From assembly GCA_030068145.1 (NCBI GenBank), contig JAPJBO010000432.1, positions 62,001 to 126,000 of the forward strand: a stretch of DNA of 64,000 nt, read 5' to 3'. The position numbers were made by a program, and so were the translations under genes. The notes under the pieces were generated by a model, which was not told the DNA's origin, did not search any database, and saw only the letters and a program-made list of their open reading frames with translations. Position 1 is the stretch's first letter. Each line of letters opens with the position of its first letter. Below, in pieces: positions 27,718-38,785 of this stretch. The stretch is from Diplonema papillatum (taxonomy: Eukaryota > Euglenozoa > Diplonemea > Diplonemida > Diplonemidae).

Positions 27718-27842
27718 CCGCCACTAAACCCAGATTTACCTGTGTTTCGTGTGGGCTACAGCACATTTACCTCCTTTAATCATATCGCAACTGGCAGTCT
27801 CCTCAAGCATTTCCTACAAAGCGGGTGCTTATACAAAGAAAC
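27718..27842 (-). repeat. Family A copy 6, 5' half
   Basis: Minus strand: GTATAAGCACCCGCTTTGTA through ACCTGTGTTTCGTGTGGGC (as seen on the plus strand) to CGCCCGCCACTAAACCC; partner of 26732..26815. Confidence 0.75.
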
Positions 27843-28240
27843 TAACTCTTGAAGACGTACTGTCTAGCGAAGCGATCCCGCAAGATGGGGTTGACAGTAT
27901 GCATGCAGGCAAGGGCAGATGCTTGGCGTCGTTCAGGCGCCAGAATAAAGCGGAGCTCGTCGACGTTCGGCAGGAAGCGATTTCTCCAATGCCTCCAATC
28001 ATTCTCTTTACCTGGCGTAACTCTTGTTTTGGTTCAAGCTATCCTGAGGGACGGCTCAATGCCGTCCACACACGTTTGCGAATGAGTTGTCGGACTTTGT
28101 TGTCGTCACACCACAGTGGCGGCATTCAAGCAGTCGTTCTGCTCTTGTGTTTGTGGGATGTTTGCGGGTAGACTGGCCTGCGGGTCTTGTGTTTGTGTTG
28201 GCGCCGACGGTCCTAGCGGGAGATCCGGTGTCGGCGTTCG
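27843..28240. other. Intronic sequence, no supported feature
   Basis: It lies in the first intron of the cyclase gene. Short frames on both strands show no recognisable motif, and no repeat of this window is matched. Confidence 0.35.
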
Positions 28241-28430
28241 CGGTTGAGCAAAAAAGACAGGCAGTTCGTTTTGTTTTGCGTGCCGGTTGATCGTTTTCCC
28301 ACTTGTTTTTACCCTGTGTATAGTCAGGTAAGGAATTCTGATCAACCACCAAAACACGCGGCCTCCGTCGTTTTAGCCTGCACAATACATTGAAGGGCAA
28401 CCCGTAAGATTGTTAGTACTAAATACTACA
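28240..28430 (+). repeat. Family N copy 1
   Basis: TCAGGTAAGGAATTCTGATC, CACCAAAACACGC, GCCTGCACAATACATTGAAG, ending AGATTGTTAGTACTAAA. Also at 54815..54990 and inverted at 41845..41970. Confidence 0.75.
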
Positions 28431-28685
28431 AGGCAACCCCTGCTCAACTTGTAGAACGTGGGGGGCCCAAGACTACACTCCACGAAAGAATGTACTTGGT
28501 GTCGGTCACAAACAGTCCCGGACATGGCTAGTCATAACCCATAACGAAAGCGTGCATTAAATATACAACCCGTAACCATATATAGCCCTTTCTTGCTCTA
28601 AGAGAACCCTCTTCATTCATTCATGAACGGTCACACGGAGACCCTTAACCCCCCGAATTTCAAGCGAACTTTAACTCTAAAAAGA
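28425..28685 (+). repeat. Family Q/P copy
   Basis: CAAGGCAACCCCTGCTCAAC through CACGGAGACCCTTAACCCCC to TTTAACTCTAAAAAGAG; adjoins family N on its left. Confidence 0.7.
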
Positions 28686-28867
28686 GACGTTGTTGTTGGT
28701 GGCGAGGTCGCACACCGCGCTGTGGAGCGGCGACGACGGACGAACGCGTGCGCCTCGAAGGTGCCAGAACCGAAACCGCGGCCCACCACCGAACGGTGAA
28801 GGTGCAAAAGGGACGGACGGCGCCTGCTCCCCAGCGGAAGCGCGGACGCGACGACGATTAACCTCAC

Positions 28868-29077
28868 CTCCCCGATGCGAGCTGATTGCCGGATGGCTGC
28901 GGGCAACTGCACCTTTGTACCACCGACACCCTCTGGGTGCTTCCAGGTTACGCGCAATCGGGGGTTTGAAGCATGATGATTCCCATCAAAAGCCCGCACC
29001 CACGCGGCGTTGACTGTGGCTGGTCTTTGTAAGGGCTGCCTTGATGTTACTTTGATCAAACTCACACTAAGCTGAAA
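28868..29077 (-). repeat. Family I copy 1, with open frame
   Basis: On the minus strand it encodes SLIKVTSRQPLQRPATVNAA, then WVRAFDGNHHASNPRLRVTW. The plus-strand copy at 41063..41290 encodes the same with a few substitutions. The function is unknown. It ends at an (ACT)n tract at 29078. Confidence 0.65.
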
Positions 29078-29078
29078 C

Positions 29079-29505
29079 TACTACTACTACTGCGACGACG
29101 AGCAAGCAGGTGGCAGCGCCCGCAAGAAGCCGAAGCCGCAGCAGGCGCCTCTGAACGGCAAGCGCACCCCAAAAGTGGACAGCCCACTAACCCAACCGAA
29201 GCGGAGCCCGAAGACGAGCAGGCGAAGGCAGGGAACATAGAGGAGTCGAGATCTCGGCCGCGGAAACAACTTGCGAGGGAAGAAAAGGAAGTGCGCCGAG
29301 TCATCTGGTGTTTCCTCGTCATCAAACTGCACCTCGGACGTGAAGCGCACACCGAAGACAAACAGAACGCGGGGCAAGAAGCGACCGAAGCATGACACGA
29401 CGCGTGCAAAAGAGGTAGTCTGTAGCGGCTTGTGCAGTCTATCGTCACTGACTGTTGCTGCATAACAAGTTCAAACTACTACTACTACTACATGCCTACG
29501 AGGGG
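29079..29505 (+). pseudogene. Lys/Arg-rich C-terminal coding fragment with (ACT)n tail
   Basis: One plus frame reads ARKKPKPQQAPLNGKRTPKV, a stop near 29240, then GKKRKCAESSGVSSSSNCTS and LCSLSSLTVAA before TAA at 29463..29465. An (ACT)n microsatellite follows. Basic, Pro/Lys-rich C-termini with a simple-repeat tail resemble the 3' ends of LINE elements, including the ORF2 tail seen here. A diverged piece of the same end lies inverted at 59320..59400. Confidence 0.4.
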
Positions 29506-29518
29506 GGGGGGCTTTATA

Positions 29519-32500
29519 CATCTGCAATTTCCATAGGTTGGGGTGTATTTCCATAGGTCGGGGTGTATTTCCATAGGTTGGGGTGTATTTCCATAGGTTG
29601 GGGTGTATTTCCATAGGTTGGGGTGTATTTCCATAGGTTGGGGTGTATTTCCATAGGTTGGGGTGTATTTCCATAGGTTGGGGTGTATTTCCATAGGTTG
29701 GGGTGTATTTCCATAGGTTGGGGTGTATTTCCATAGGTTGGGGTGTATTTCCATAGGTTGGGGTGTATTTCCATAGGTTGGGGTGTATTTCCATAGGTTG
29801 GGGTGTATTTCCATAGGTTGGGGTGTATTTCCATAGGTTGGGGTGTATTTCCATAGGTTGGGGTGTATTTCCATAGGTTGGGGTGTATTTCCATAGGTTG
29901 GGGTGTATTTCCATAGGTTGGGGTGTATTTCCATAGGTTGGGGTGTATTTCCATAGGTTGGGGTGTATTTCCATAGGTTGGGGTGTATTTCCATAGGTTG
30001 GGGTGTATTTCCATAGGTTGGGGTGTATTTCCATAGGTTGGGGTGTATTTCCATAGGTTGGGGTGTATTTCCATAGGTTGGGGTGTATTTCCATAGGTTG
30101 GGGTGTATTTCCATAGGTTGGGGTGTATTTCCATAGGTTGGGGTGTATTTCCATAGGTTGGGGTGTATTTCCATAGGTTGGGGTGTATTTCCATAGGTTG
30201 GGGTGTATTTCCATAGGTTGGGGTGTATTTCCATAGGTTGGGGTGTATTTCCATAGGTTGGGGTGTATTTCCATAGGTTGGGGTGTATTTCCATAGGTTG
30301 GGGTGTATTTCCATAGGTTGGGGTGTATTTCCATAGGTTGGGGTGTATTTCCATAGGTTGGGGTGTATTTCCATAGGTTGGGGTGTATTTCCATAGGTTG
30401 GGGTGTATTTCCATAGGTTGGGGTGTATTTCCATAGGTTGGGGTGTATTTCCATAGGTTGGGGTGTATTTCCATAGGTTGGGGTGTATTTCCATAGGTTG
30501 GGGTGTATTTCCATAGGTTGGGGTGTATTTCCATAGGTTGGGGTGTATTTCCATAGGTTGGGGTGTATTTCCATAGGTTGGGGTGTATTTCCATAGGTTG
30601 GGGTGTATTTCCATAGGTTGGGGTGTATTTCCATAGGTTGGGGTGTATTTCCATAGGTTGGGGTGTATTTCCATAGGTTGGGGTGTATTTCCATAGGTTG
30701 GGGTGTATTTCCATAGGTTGGGGTGTATTTCCATAGGTTGGGGTGTATTTCCATAGGTTGGGGTGTATTTCCATAGGTTGGGGTGTATTTCCATAGGTTG
30801 GGGTGTATTTCCATAGGTTGGGGTGTATTTCCATAGGTTGGGGTGTATTTCCATAGGTTGGGGTGTATTTCCATAGGTTGGGGTGTATTTCCATAGGTTG
30901 GGGTGTATTTCCATAGGTTGGGGTGTATTTCCATAGGTTGGGGTGTATTTCCATAGGTTGGGGTGTATTTCCATAGGTTGGGGTGTATTTCCATAGGTTG
31001 GGGTGTATTTCCATAGGTTGGGGTGTATTTCCATAGGTTGGGGTGTATTTCCATAGGTTGGGGTGTATTTCCATAGGTTGGGGTGTATTTCCATAGGTTG
31101 GGGTGTATTTCCATAGGTTGGGGTGTATTTCCATAGGTTGGGGTGTATTTCCATAGGTTGGGGTGTATTTCCATAGGTTGGGGTGTATTTCCATAGGTTG
31201 GGGTGTATTTCCATAGGTTGGGGTGTATTTCCATAGGTTGGGGTGTATTTCCATAGGTTGGGGTGTATTTCCATAGGTTGGGGTGTATTTCCATAGGTTG
31301 GGGTGTATTTCCATAGGTTGGGGTGTATTTCCATAGGTTGGGGTGTATTTCCATAGGTTGGGGTGTATTTCCATAGGTTGGGGTGTATTTCCATAGGTTG
31401 GGGTGTATTTCCATAGGTTGGGGTGTATTTCCATAGGTTGGGGTGTATTTCCATAGGTTGGGGTGTATTTCCATAGGTTGGGGTGTATTTCCATAGGTTG
31501 GGGTGTATTTCCATAGGTTGGGGTGTATTTCCATAGGTTGGGGTGTATTTCCATAGGTTGGGGTGTATTTCCATAGGTTGGGGTGTATTTCCATAGGTTG
31601 GGGTGTATTTCCATAGGTTGGGGTGTATTTCCATAGGTTGGGGTGTATTTCCATAGGTTGGGGTGTATTTCCATAGGTTGGGGTGTATTTCCATAGGTTG
31701 GGGTGTATTTCCATAGGTTGGGGTGTATTTCCATAGGTTGGGGTGTATTTCCATAGGTTGGGGTGTATTTCCATAGGTTGGGGTGTATTTCCATAGGTTG
31801 GGGTGTATTTCCATAGGTTGGGGTGTATTTCCATAGGTTGGGGTGTATTTCCATAGGTTGGGGTGTATTTCCATAGGTTGGGGTGTATTTCCATAGGTTG
31901 GGGTGTATTTCCATAGGTTGGGGTGTATTTCCATAGGTTGGGGTGTATTTCCATAGGTTGGGGTGTATTTCCATAGGTTGGGGTGTATTTCCATAGGTTG
32001 GGGTGTATTTCCATAGGTTGGGGTGTATTTCCATAGGTTGGGGTGTATTTCCATAGGTTGGGGTGTATTTCCATAGGTTGGGGTGTATTTCCATAGGTTG
32101 GGGTGTATTTCCATAGGTTGGGGTGTATTTCCATAGGTTGGGGTGTATTTCCATAGGTTGGGGTGTATTTCCATAGGTTGGGGTGTATTTCCATAGGTTG
32201 GGGTGTATTTCCATAGGTTGGGGTGTATTTCCATAGGTTGGGGTGTATTTCCATAGGTTGGGGTGTATTTCCATAGGTTGGGGTGTATTTCCATAGGTTG
32301 GGGTGTATTTCCATAGGTTGGGGTGTATTTCCATAGGTTGGGGTGTATTTCCATAGGTTGGGGTGTATTTCCATAGGTTGGGGTGTATTTCCATAGGTTG
32401 GGGTGTATTTCCATAGGTTGGGGTGTATTTCCATAGGTTGGGGTGTATTTCCATAGGTTGGGGTGTATTTCCATAGGTTGGGGTGTATTTCCATAGGTTG

Positions 32501-35145
32501 GGGTGTATTTCCATAGGTTGGGGTGTATTTCCATAGGTTGGGGTGTATTTCCATAGGTTGGGGTGTATTTCCATAGGTTGGGGTGTATTTCCATAGGTTG
32601 GGGTGTATTTCCATAGGTTGGGGTGTATTTCCATAGGTTGGGGTGTATTTCCATAGGTTGGGGTGTATTTCCATAGGTTGGGGTGTATTTCCATAGGTTG
32701 GGGTGTATTTCCATAGGTTGGGGTGTATTTCCATAGGTTGGGGTGTATTTCCATAGGTTGGGGTGTATTTCCATAGGTTGGGGTGTATTTCCATAGGTTG
32801 GGGTGTATTTCCATAGGTTGGGTGTGTATTTCCATAGGTTGGGGTGTATTTCCATAGGTTGGGGTGTATTTCCATAGGTTGGGGTGTATTTCCATAGGTT
32901 GGGGTGTATTTCCATAGGTTGGGGTGTATTTCCATAGGTTGGGGTGTATTTCCATAGGTTGGGGTGTATTTCCATAGGTTGGGGTGTATTTCCATAGGTT
33001 GGGGTGTATTTCCATAGGTTGGGGTGTATTTCCATAGGTTGGGGTGTATTTCCATAGGTTGGGGTGTATTTCCATAGGTTGGGGTGTATTTCCATAGGTT
33101 GGGGTGTATTTCCATAGGTTGGGGTGTATTTCCATAGGTTGGGGTGTATTTCCATAGGTTGGGGTGTATTTCCATAGGTTGGGGTGTATTTCCATAGGTT
33201 GGGGTGTATTTCCATAGGTTGGGGTGTATTTCCATAGGTTGGGGTGTATTTCCATAGGTTGGGGTGTATTTCCATAGGTTGGGGTGTATTTCCATAGGTT
33301 GGGGTGTATTTCCATAGGTTGGGGTGTATTTCCATAGGTTGGGGTGTATTTCCATAGGTTGGGGTGTATTTCCATAGGTTGGGGTGTATTTCCATAGGTT
33401 GGGGTGTATTTCCATAGGTTGGGGTGTATTTCCATAGGTTGGGGTGTATTTCCATAGGTTGGGGTGTATTTCCATAGGTTGGGGTGTATTTCCATAGGTT
33501 GGGGTGTATTTCCATAGGTTGGGGTGTATTTCCATAGGTTGGGGTGTATTTCCATAGGTTGGGGTGTATTTCCATAGGTTGGGGTGTATTTCCATAGGTT
33601 GGGGTGTATTTCCATAGGTTGGGGTGTATTTCCATAGGTTGGGGTGTATTTCCATAGGTTGGGGTGTATTTCCATAGGTTGGGGTGTATTTCCATAGGTT
33701 GGGGTGTATTTCCATAGGTTGGGGTGTATTTCCATAGGTTGGGGTGTATTTCCATAGGTTGGGGTGTATTTCCATAGGTTGGGGTGTATTTCCATAGGTT
33801 GGGGTGTATTTCCATAGGTTGGGGTGTATTTCCATAGGTTGGGGTGTATTTCCATAGGTTGGGGTGTATTTCCATAGGTTGGGGTGTATTTCCATAGGTT
33901 GGGGTGTATTTCCATAGGTTGGGGTGTATTTCCATAGGTTGGGGTGTATTTCCATAGGTTGGGGTAGGTTGGGGTGTATTTCCATAGGTTGGGGTGTATT
34001 TCCATAGGTTGGGGTGTATTTCCATAGGTTGGGGTGTATTTCCATAGGTCGGGGTAGGTGGGGTGTATTTCCATAGGTTGGGGTGTATTTCCATAGGTTG
34101 GGGTGTATTTCCATAGGTTGGGGTGTATTTCCATAGGTTGGGGTGTATTTCCATAGGTTGGGGTGTATTTCCATAGGTTGGGGTGTATTTCCATAGGTTG
34201 GGGTGTATTTCCATAGGTTGGGGTGTATTTCCATAGGTTGGGGTGTATTTCCATAGGTTGGGGTGTATTTCCATAGGTTGGGGTGTATTTCCATAGGTTG
34301 GGGTGTATTTCCATAGGTTGGGGTGTATTTCCATAGGTTGGGGTGTATTTCCATAGGTCGGGGTAGGTCGGGGTGAATTTCCATAGGTTGGGGTGTATTT
34401 CCATAGGTTGGGGTGTATTTCCATAGGTTGGGGTGTATTTCCATAGGTTGGGGTGTATTTCCATAGGTTGGGGTGTATTTCCATAGGTTGGGGTGTATTT
34501 CCATAGGTTGGGGTGTATTTCCATAGGTTGGGGTGTATTTCCATAGGTTGGGGTGTATTTCCATAGGTTGGGGTGTATTTCCATAGGTTGGGGTGTATTT
34601 CCATAGGTTGGGGTGTATTTCCATAGGTTGGGGTGTATTTCCATAGGTTGGGGTGTATTTCCATAGGTTGGGGTGTATTTCCATAGGTTGGGGTGTATTT
34701 CCATAGGTTGGGGTGTATTTCCATAGGTTGGGGTGTATTTCCATAGGTTGGGGTGTATTTCCATAGGTTGGGGTGTATTTCCATAGGTTGGGGTGTATTT
34801 CCATAGGTTGGGGTGTATTTCCATAGGTTGGGGTGTATTTCCATAGGTTGGGGTGTATTTCCATAGGTTGGGGTGTATTTCCATAGGTTGGGGTGTATTT
34901 CCATAGGTTGGGGTGTATTTCCATAGGTTGGGGTGTATTTCCATAGGTTGGGGTGTATTTCCATAGGTTGGGGTGTATTTCCATAGGTTGGGGTGTATTT
35001 CCATAGGTTGGGGTGTATTTCCATAGGTTGGGGTGTATTTCCATAGGTTGGGGTGTATTTCCATAGGTTGGGGTGTATTTCAATAGGTTGGGGTGTATTT
35101 CCATAGGTTGGGGTGTATTTCCATAGGTTGGGGTGTATATCCACA
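29519..35145. repeat. 20-bp minisatellite, about 280 copies
   Basis: The unit TTTCCATAGGTTGGGGTGTA repeats with almost no variation over 5.6 kb. Exceptions are GGTCGGGG near 29557, an extra base near 32822, short GGGGTAGGT insertions near 33961, 34050 and 34362, and single substitutions near 34374 and 35083. The minus strand is open in all three frames, because 20 is not a multiple of 3 and the unit has no stop on that strand. It lies in the first intron of the cyclase gene. Confidence 0.98.
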
Positions 35146-35207
35146 ACTCCAAAGCGCTGGTCCTTTTCAAAAACCGAGTTCCGGGACGTAGAATTAACCC
35201 TCTGCAG

Positions 35208-36644
35208 GTTTGTGATTTGGACGGACTCGCGTTTGCTTCAGCGGTCGGCGCAATCATGACCATCGACACCGTCGGGAACCCACCAGGCTGCGTTGTCGGA
35301 GGGCTCTCCATATGCGCCGTGGGAGGGTACTCGCTCCTCCTGAACGGCGCAACAATCGGCCAGACTTCGAATCCAGGCCTACCCATGGTACATTACCAGA
35401 CCGTTCCTTGCAGCGTCACAGGCAACTCGCCGGGTCTATGGAATGAAGGTCTACCTGGGGATATCCTCGATTGGGATACCGGTATCAGGAAGCCGACGTG
35501 GGGCAAGACTGTGACTGTAGGAAACATCGGCAACCAGGTGCTGTACAGAAGGATGTACGTCAACGTTGTGGGCTCGGACTGGGCACCGAATGCAGGTATC
35601 GGCGTTGTGTCTATTCGAATGTCGCAGAGCTCAACGCTGGATTTGCTGGAAGCTGATACCCTGATTGATATTCTTGAGCGTGCCGCCAACAGCAGTTCGT
35701 ACAACGACTTCTTGTTCCTGCTGTCCGCTGAGCAGGAACTGATCGCTACGTCAGATCCTGCCTTTGACGTTGAAAAAATTAGCGATGACGGATCCCTCGG
35801 TCTGTACCACGCCCTGGACCCCGCAGTAAGCGAAGACGTCACGTCATTGTCCGCGGTGATCTTCGAGAAATACTGTCCGACAGCTCCTTGTGACTGGACG
35901 GACCTTCGAGTGCTGCTCAACATAGGGAACAGCGTGGTGATGCTGCAATACCTGGAAGATGAGTATGCTGCAGAACTAAATATGTTGTTGGTCAGCTCCG
36001 TCAAAAAGTCGGAGATTCTCGAGCCGGCGCGTGAGCTCAACGTCAACATCGCTATCATCTCCTGCTGCGTGTTCGTCTTTCTGTGCGCTGCATCGTTCGC
36101 GATGGCACGTACCCTGGCTACTCCCATATCGAAATTTGCGCAACAACTCATAGTGGCGAGTTTGATGGTCGATCAAGACCTCAAGAGCACTAAATCTGTG
36201 GTCTCCGAGATTGACGTCATGCAGACAGCACTAGGCGTCCTGGTCGCCCGGCTTCTTGAGTACAAGTCGTTCTTGCCCGCGGGGATGTTTGATGAAGTGA
36301 AGGACGGCGATGATGAATCAGACACCGCTATGGAATCTACTCCCTCACATACCAAAGAAGGTGTGAGTCGCAGGTCGACGGCGAGTTCACATAATATGGC
36401 AGCGTCCAAACGTCAGAAGGGGGTGAACACGAAGTGCGCGTTGAAGTCGAAAACGGTCATCATGTTCTGCATCAACATTCGTGGGTGGACGAGATTCGTG
36501 TTCGGGTCAAAGGTGGACGAGGCGACGATCCTCGACGAACAGAGCACGTACATCAGCACCGTCGTGGCAGGATTGAGCAACAAGGGGAAGATTGACCGAT
36601 TCAACGGTGACAGGGTCCTTGCCAGTTTCGGCACGATTGACACG
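35208..36644 (+). CDS. Receptor nucleotide cyclase, exon 2 (rest of Cache-like domain, TM2, HAMP-like linker, first part of catalytic domain)
   Basis: The AG at 35206..35207 opens the exon in phase 0 (VCDLDGLAFASAVGAIMTID). About 290 residues of extracellular region follow (for example AGIGVVSIRMSQSSTLDLLE). A TM segment, NIAIISCCVFVFLCAASFAM, comes next, then a HAMP-like helix (RTLATPISKFAQQL), a polar linker, and the start of a class III cyclase domain: KTVIMFCINIRGWTRFVF and IDRFNGDRVLASFG. It ends before a GTGTGC donor at 36645, phase 0. The first metal-binding Asp expected in F.DI.G(F/W)T is Asn here, while the second (in GDRVLA) is present. Confidence 0.82.
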
Positions 36645-36962
36645 GTGTGCTTGCGTTTTCTCTAATGCTGTCAAGGAAGCTGTGTGCTTCCGTGTGCTCT
36701 ACCTGAACTTGGAAACCCGAGAATTTAAATCGTCCTCTTTATAGAGTATGCGCGGTGGGGCCCTCTCCAGGGATTTGCTGTGAGAGTTTCTGTGATGACT
36801 GGCTACAAACCTGACGAACTGTTAGTACGATTGTGTCCAGTCTGGGGAACGTTCGAGGCCTGAAGGACGCAACAAACGCAGAACACAGAATTGAGCACAT
36901 CCCGCGTTCTCGCATTCCCCGGCCTCTCTTGTCAAGGTAATCTGACCACGATCTCCATACAG
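36645..36962 (+). other. Cyclase intron 2
   Basis: 318 bp from GTGTGC to an acceptor ending CTCCATACAG, with no repeats recognised. The acceptor restores the cyclase frame (ASFGTIDT joined to CAGSTACKLA). Confidence 0.7.
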
Positions 36963-37237
36963 TGTGCGGGCTCGACGGCGTGCAAATTGGCTGTAGACCT
37001 ATTGTCCACACTGCAAAGATGCCCGATTGACTTCCTGAAGGGCGGGTGCACGGGAGGAATGGCAAAGGGCAAAATCCTCGTCGGAAACAGCGGAGATAGG
37101 ATGACGCGTGCCTTCAACCTCATGGGACCCGCTGTCAACATCGCGTGGAAGCTGGCCGATGTTGCGACTTCGTTCTGTCAGGAAGGCTGCCAAGAGCTTG
37201 TTCTCGACTCCGTGCTGCATCAGGACGTTCAAATCGA
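36963..37237 (+). CDS. Receptor nucleotide cyclase, exon 3 (second half of catalytic domain)
   Basis: Encodes CAGSTACKLAVDLLSTLQRC, then GGMAKGKILVGNSGDRMTRA and FNLMGPAVNIAWKLADVATS. G.(A/G)KGK..VGN.G....(R/K)AFN..G..VN.A.(R/K)L is the dimer-interface and purine-site half of class III cyclases. The transition-state Asn is present (VN), but the Arg expected four residues later is Lys (NIAWK). The 3' boundary is my choice: a GTATGC donor at 37238 is the nearest that allows the next frame to be reached. Confidence 0.7.
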
Positions 37238-37290
37238 GTATGCTCCCTTGTCCGGCTTTCTACTAAATACCAGCGTGGCCGGTGCTTCAG

Positions 37291-37723
37291 TCGGTGCTCT
37301 ACTAAATACCAGATCTTTGCACCGCCACATTCTCATTCATACCGGTTCAACTCGATCGATAATCTCGAATCATCAAACAGAACGGAATCGTTTGCCGTCG
37401 GCGTGCTGGATACGAGCGACAAGTTCTTCTGGATGGAAGATTTGAAGAAGGTGCGTGAGATGCACTTGGTGGTGAAGCTTAAAGCGGCAGCCGGCAACGA
37501 AGAATGGATGTACCAAGTCGAGTCCATGCGGGAGGTCCACAATGACGTGACCATTGCCAGCATCATGGACCAGATTATAGCGTCAGATTTTGACCGTACC
37601 GTATTCGAGGGGCTCAGCGCCACCCTGCACGACTTACTCATTGCTGCAGGCAAACCCGGCGTTGCCGAGAAACTGGGACAGACGCACGAATCAATGTACG
37701 CGTATGCTTTCTGCAGGCTCTGA
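37291..37723 (+). CDS. Receptor nucleotide cyclase, exon 4 (C-terminal tail)
   Basis: From an AG at 37289..37290 the frame runs to TGA at 37721..37723, about 144 residues: KYQIFAPPHSHSYRFNSIDN, then TESFAVGVLDTSDKFFWMED and a helical end (VAEKLGQTHESMYAYAFCRL). The frame differs from exon 3, so a short intron (37238..37290, 53 bp) or a frameshift separates them. An acceptor at 37312 is an alternative. The tail has no domain I recognise. Confidence 0.6.
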
Positions 37724-37934
37724 GAAAGAGCAGGGTGCAAGTCTTACGAAGGTTCGCCAACAGCCCGTCCTTTTCCCCTCCCCCTTTTTTCTCAAGGTCG
37801 GACCCTTCCCCGGTGAGCATCCCATGTGTTGACTTAGACCGATACGGGCTACATGGCGACCCCTGCTCAACATAGTACTTGCCTGCCTTGATGGCACTCG
37901 CACTTTACAGAACTCAATGCTTAGCAAGTGCATG
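37724..37934. other. Downstream region of the cyclase gene
   Basis: Holds a piece of family Q (CGACCCCTGCTCAACATAGT, 37857) and nothing else that I recognise. No polyadenylation signal of the AATAAA type is seen. Confidence 0.3.
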
Positions 37935-38045
37935 CGAATCCATGTGGTTCATGTACTCAAAAGAACTCAATGCTGAACATGTATGCACGTGGGGCCGCCC
38001 AGGGCCACATTCATTGCGAATGTGTTCGTGGTGTCGGTCGCAGGA
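37935..38045 (+). repeat. Family H/Q fragments
   Basis: AATCCATGTGGTTCATGTAC (family H) and a CAATGCTGAACATG continuation; diverges after about 50 bp. Confidence 0.5.
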
Positions 38046-38049
38046 GTCT

Positions 38050-38205
38050 TTTTTCTTTTTTTTTTTTGTATAAGCACCTGCTTTGTAGGAGGTCCTTGAG
38101 GAGGCTGCCAGCTGCAAAAGATCAATGGAGGTAAATGTGCTGTAGCCCACACGAAACACAGGTGAATCTGGGTTTAGTGGCGGGCGTAAGCGTTCAACAA
38201 ACATT
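38050..38205 (+). repeat. Family A copy 7 (3'-truncated)
   Basis: T-run, GTATAAGCACCTGCTTTGTA, up to GGCGGGCGTAAGCGTTCAAC; the CCTCTAGCC half is missing, and family S follows directly. Confidence 0.75.
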
Positions 38206-38375
38206 GCAATGTGTTCCAAAAATGTAAGCCTGAGCAATGAGCGAACCAACACCAAACTGAAGATCATGTCACTGTCACAGTTTACATGTCCGTGCTTCAC
38301 ATGGAGATCCCTAACTCAAGACGTACCAAGTGAAAAAGAAGAAGAACAACCTGAAGAGAGGGTCCAAACTCGGCC
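38196..38375 (+). repeat. Family S copy 1
   Basis: GCAATGTGTTCCAAAAATGT, GAGCAATGAGCGAACCAACA and ATGGAGATCCCTAACTCAAG; matches 57615..57800. Confidence 0.7.
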
Positions 38376-38424
38376 TGCTCAAGAAGAAAGAAGAAGAAAA
38401 AGAAAAAGGAAAAAGAAAAATCCG

Positions 38425-38665
38425 CTCCTGCCAGGAACGTGACGGTCAACTACAGCTTGCAAAGCTTGAGTCGGAGGCAGCACAGTGCCACAACCCCGTC
38501 CGCTCTTCCCTGCAGCTGACCGTCTGGACGAGCTTGTGTTCAGCGCGAGCGCCAAGCCCAAGGTGCGCCAAGCCTTGATGCTTTAGTTTGGGAAATCGGT
38601 AGCCACTTACCCATAGGCCCGTGGCTCTGCAGTACCGCCGAACACGTGAAGCTTGGCTCCCGTGC
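38425..38665 (+). repeat. Family O copy 1
   Basis: AGGAACGTGACGGTCAAC, GTCGGAGGCAGCACAGTGCC, GTACCGCCGAACACGTGAAG; matches 55000..55245. Compared with that copy, it carries changes that break the coding-like frame. Confidence 0.7.
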
Positions 38666-38785
38666 AGCAAATTAAAGGATGTCAGGGTGTACAAAGCCTT
38701 CAGGCCAAAAAACGTCCAGATGCGCACAAAACACCCGGTTTCGGCCAAAATCACGTCTCTGTATTATGCACTGCTACGGCCCAGT

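Noticed and set aside
27006..27779. Long frames on both strands (FADFSRFWPF-type and NGQNLEKSAKM-type)
   Set aside because: Both strands read through the inverted simple repeat. The peptide pattern only mirrors the repeat unit.
29519..35145. CRISPR-like or telomeric array
   Set aside because: There are no unique spacers between units, and the unit is not a known telomere repeat. It is a plain minisatellite.
29471..35386. Three overlapping open frames of 1858-1971 codons on the minus strand
   Set aside because: They arise because the 20-bp minisatellite has no stop on that strand in any frame. All three frames give the same 20-residue period, and there is no unique protein sequence.
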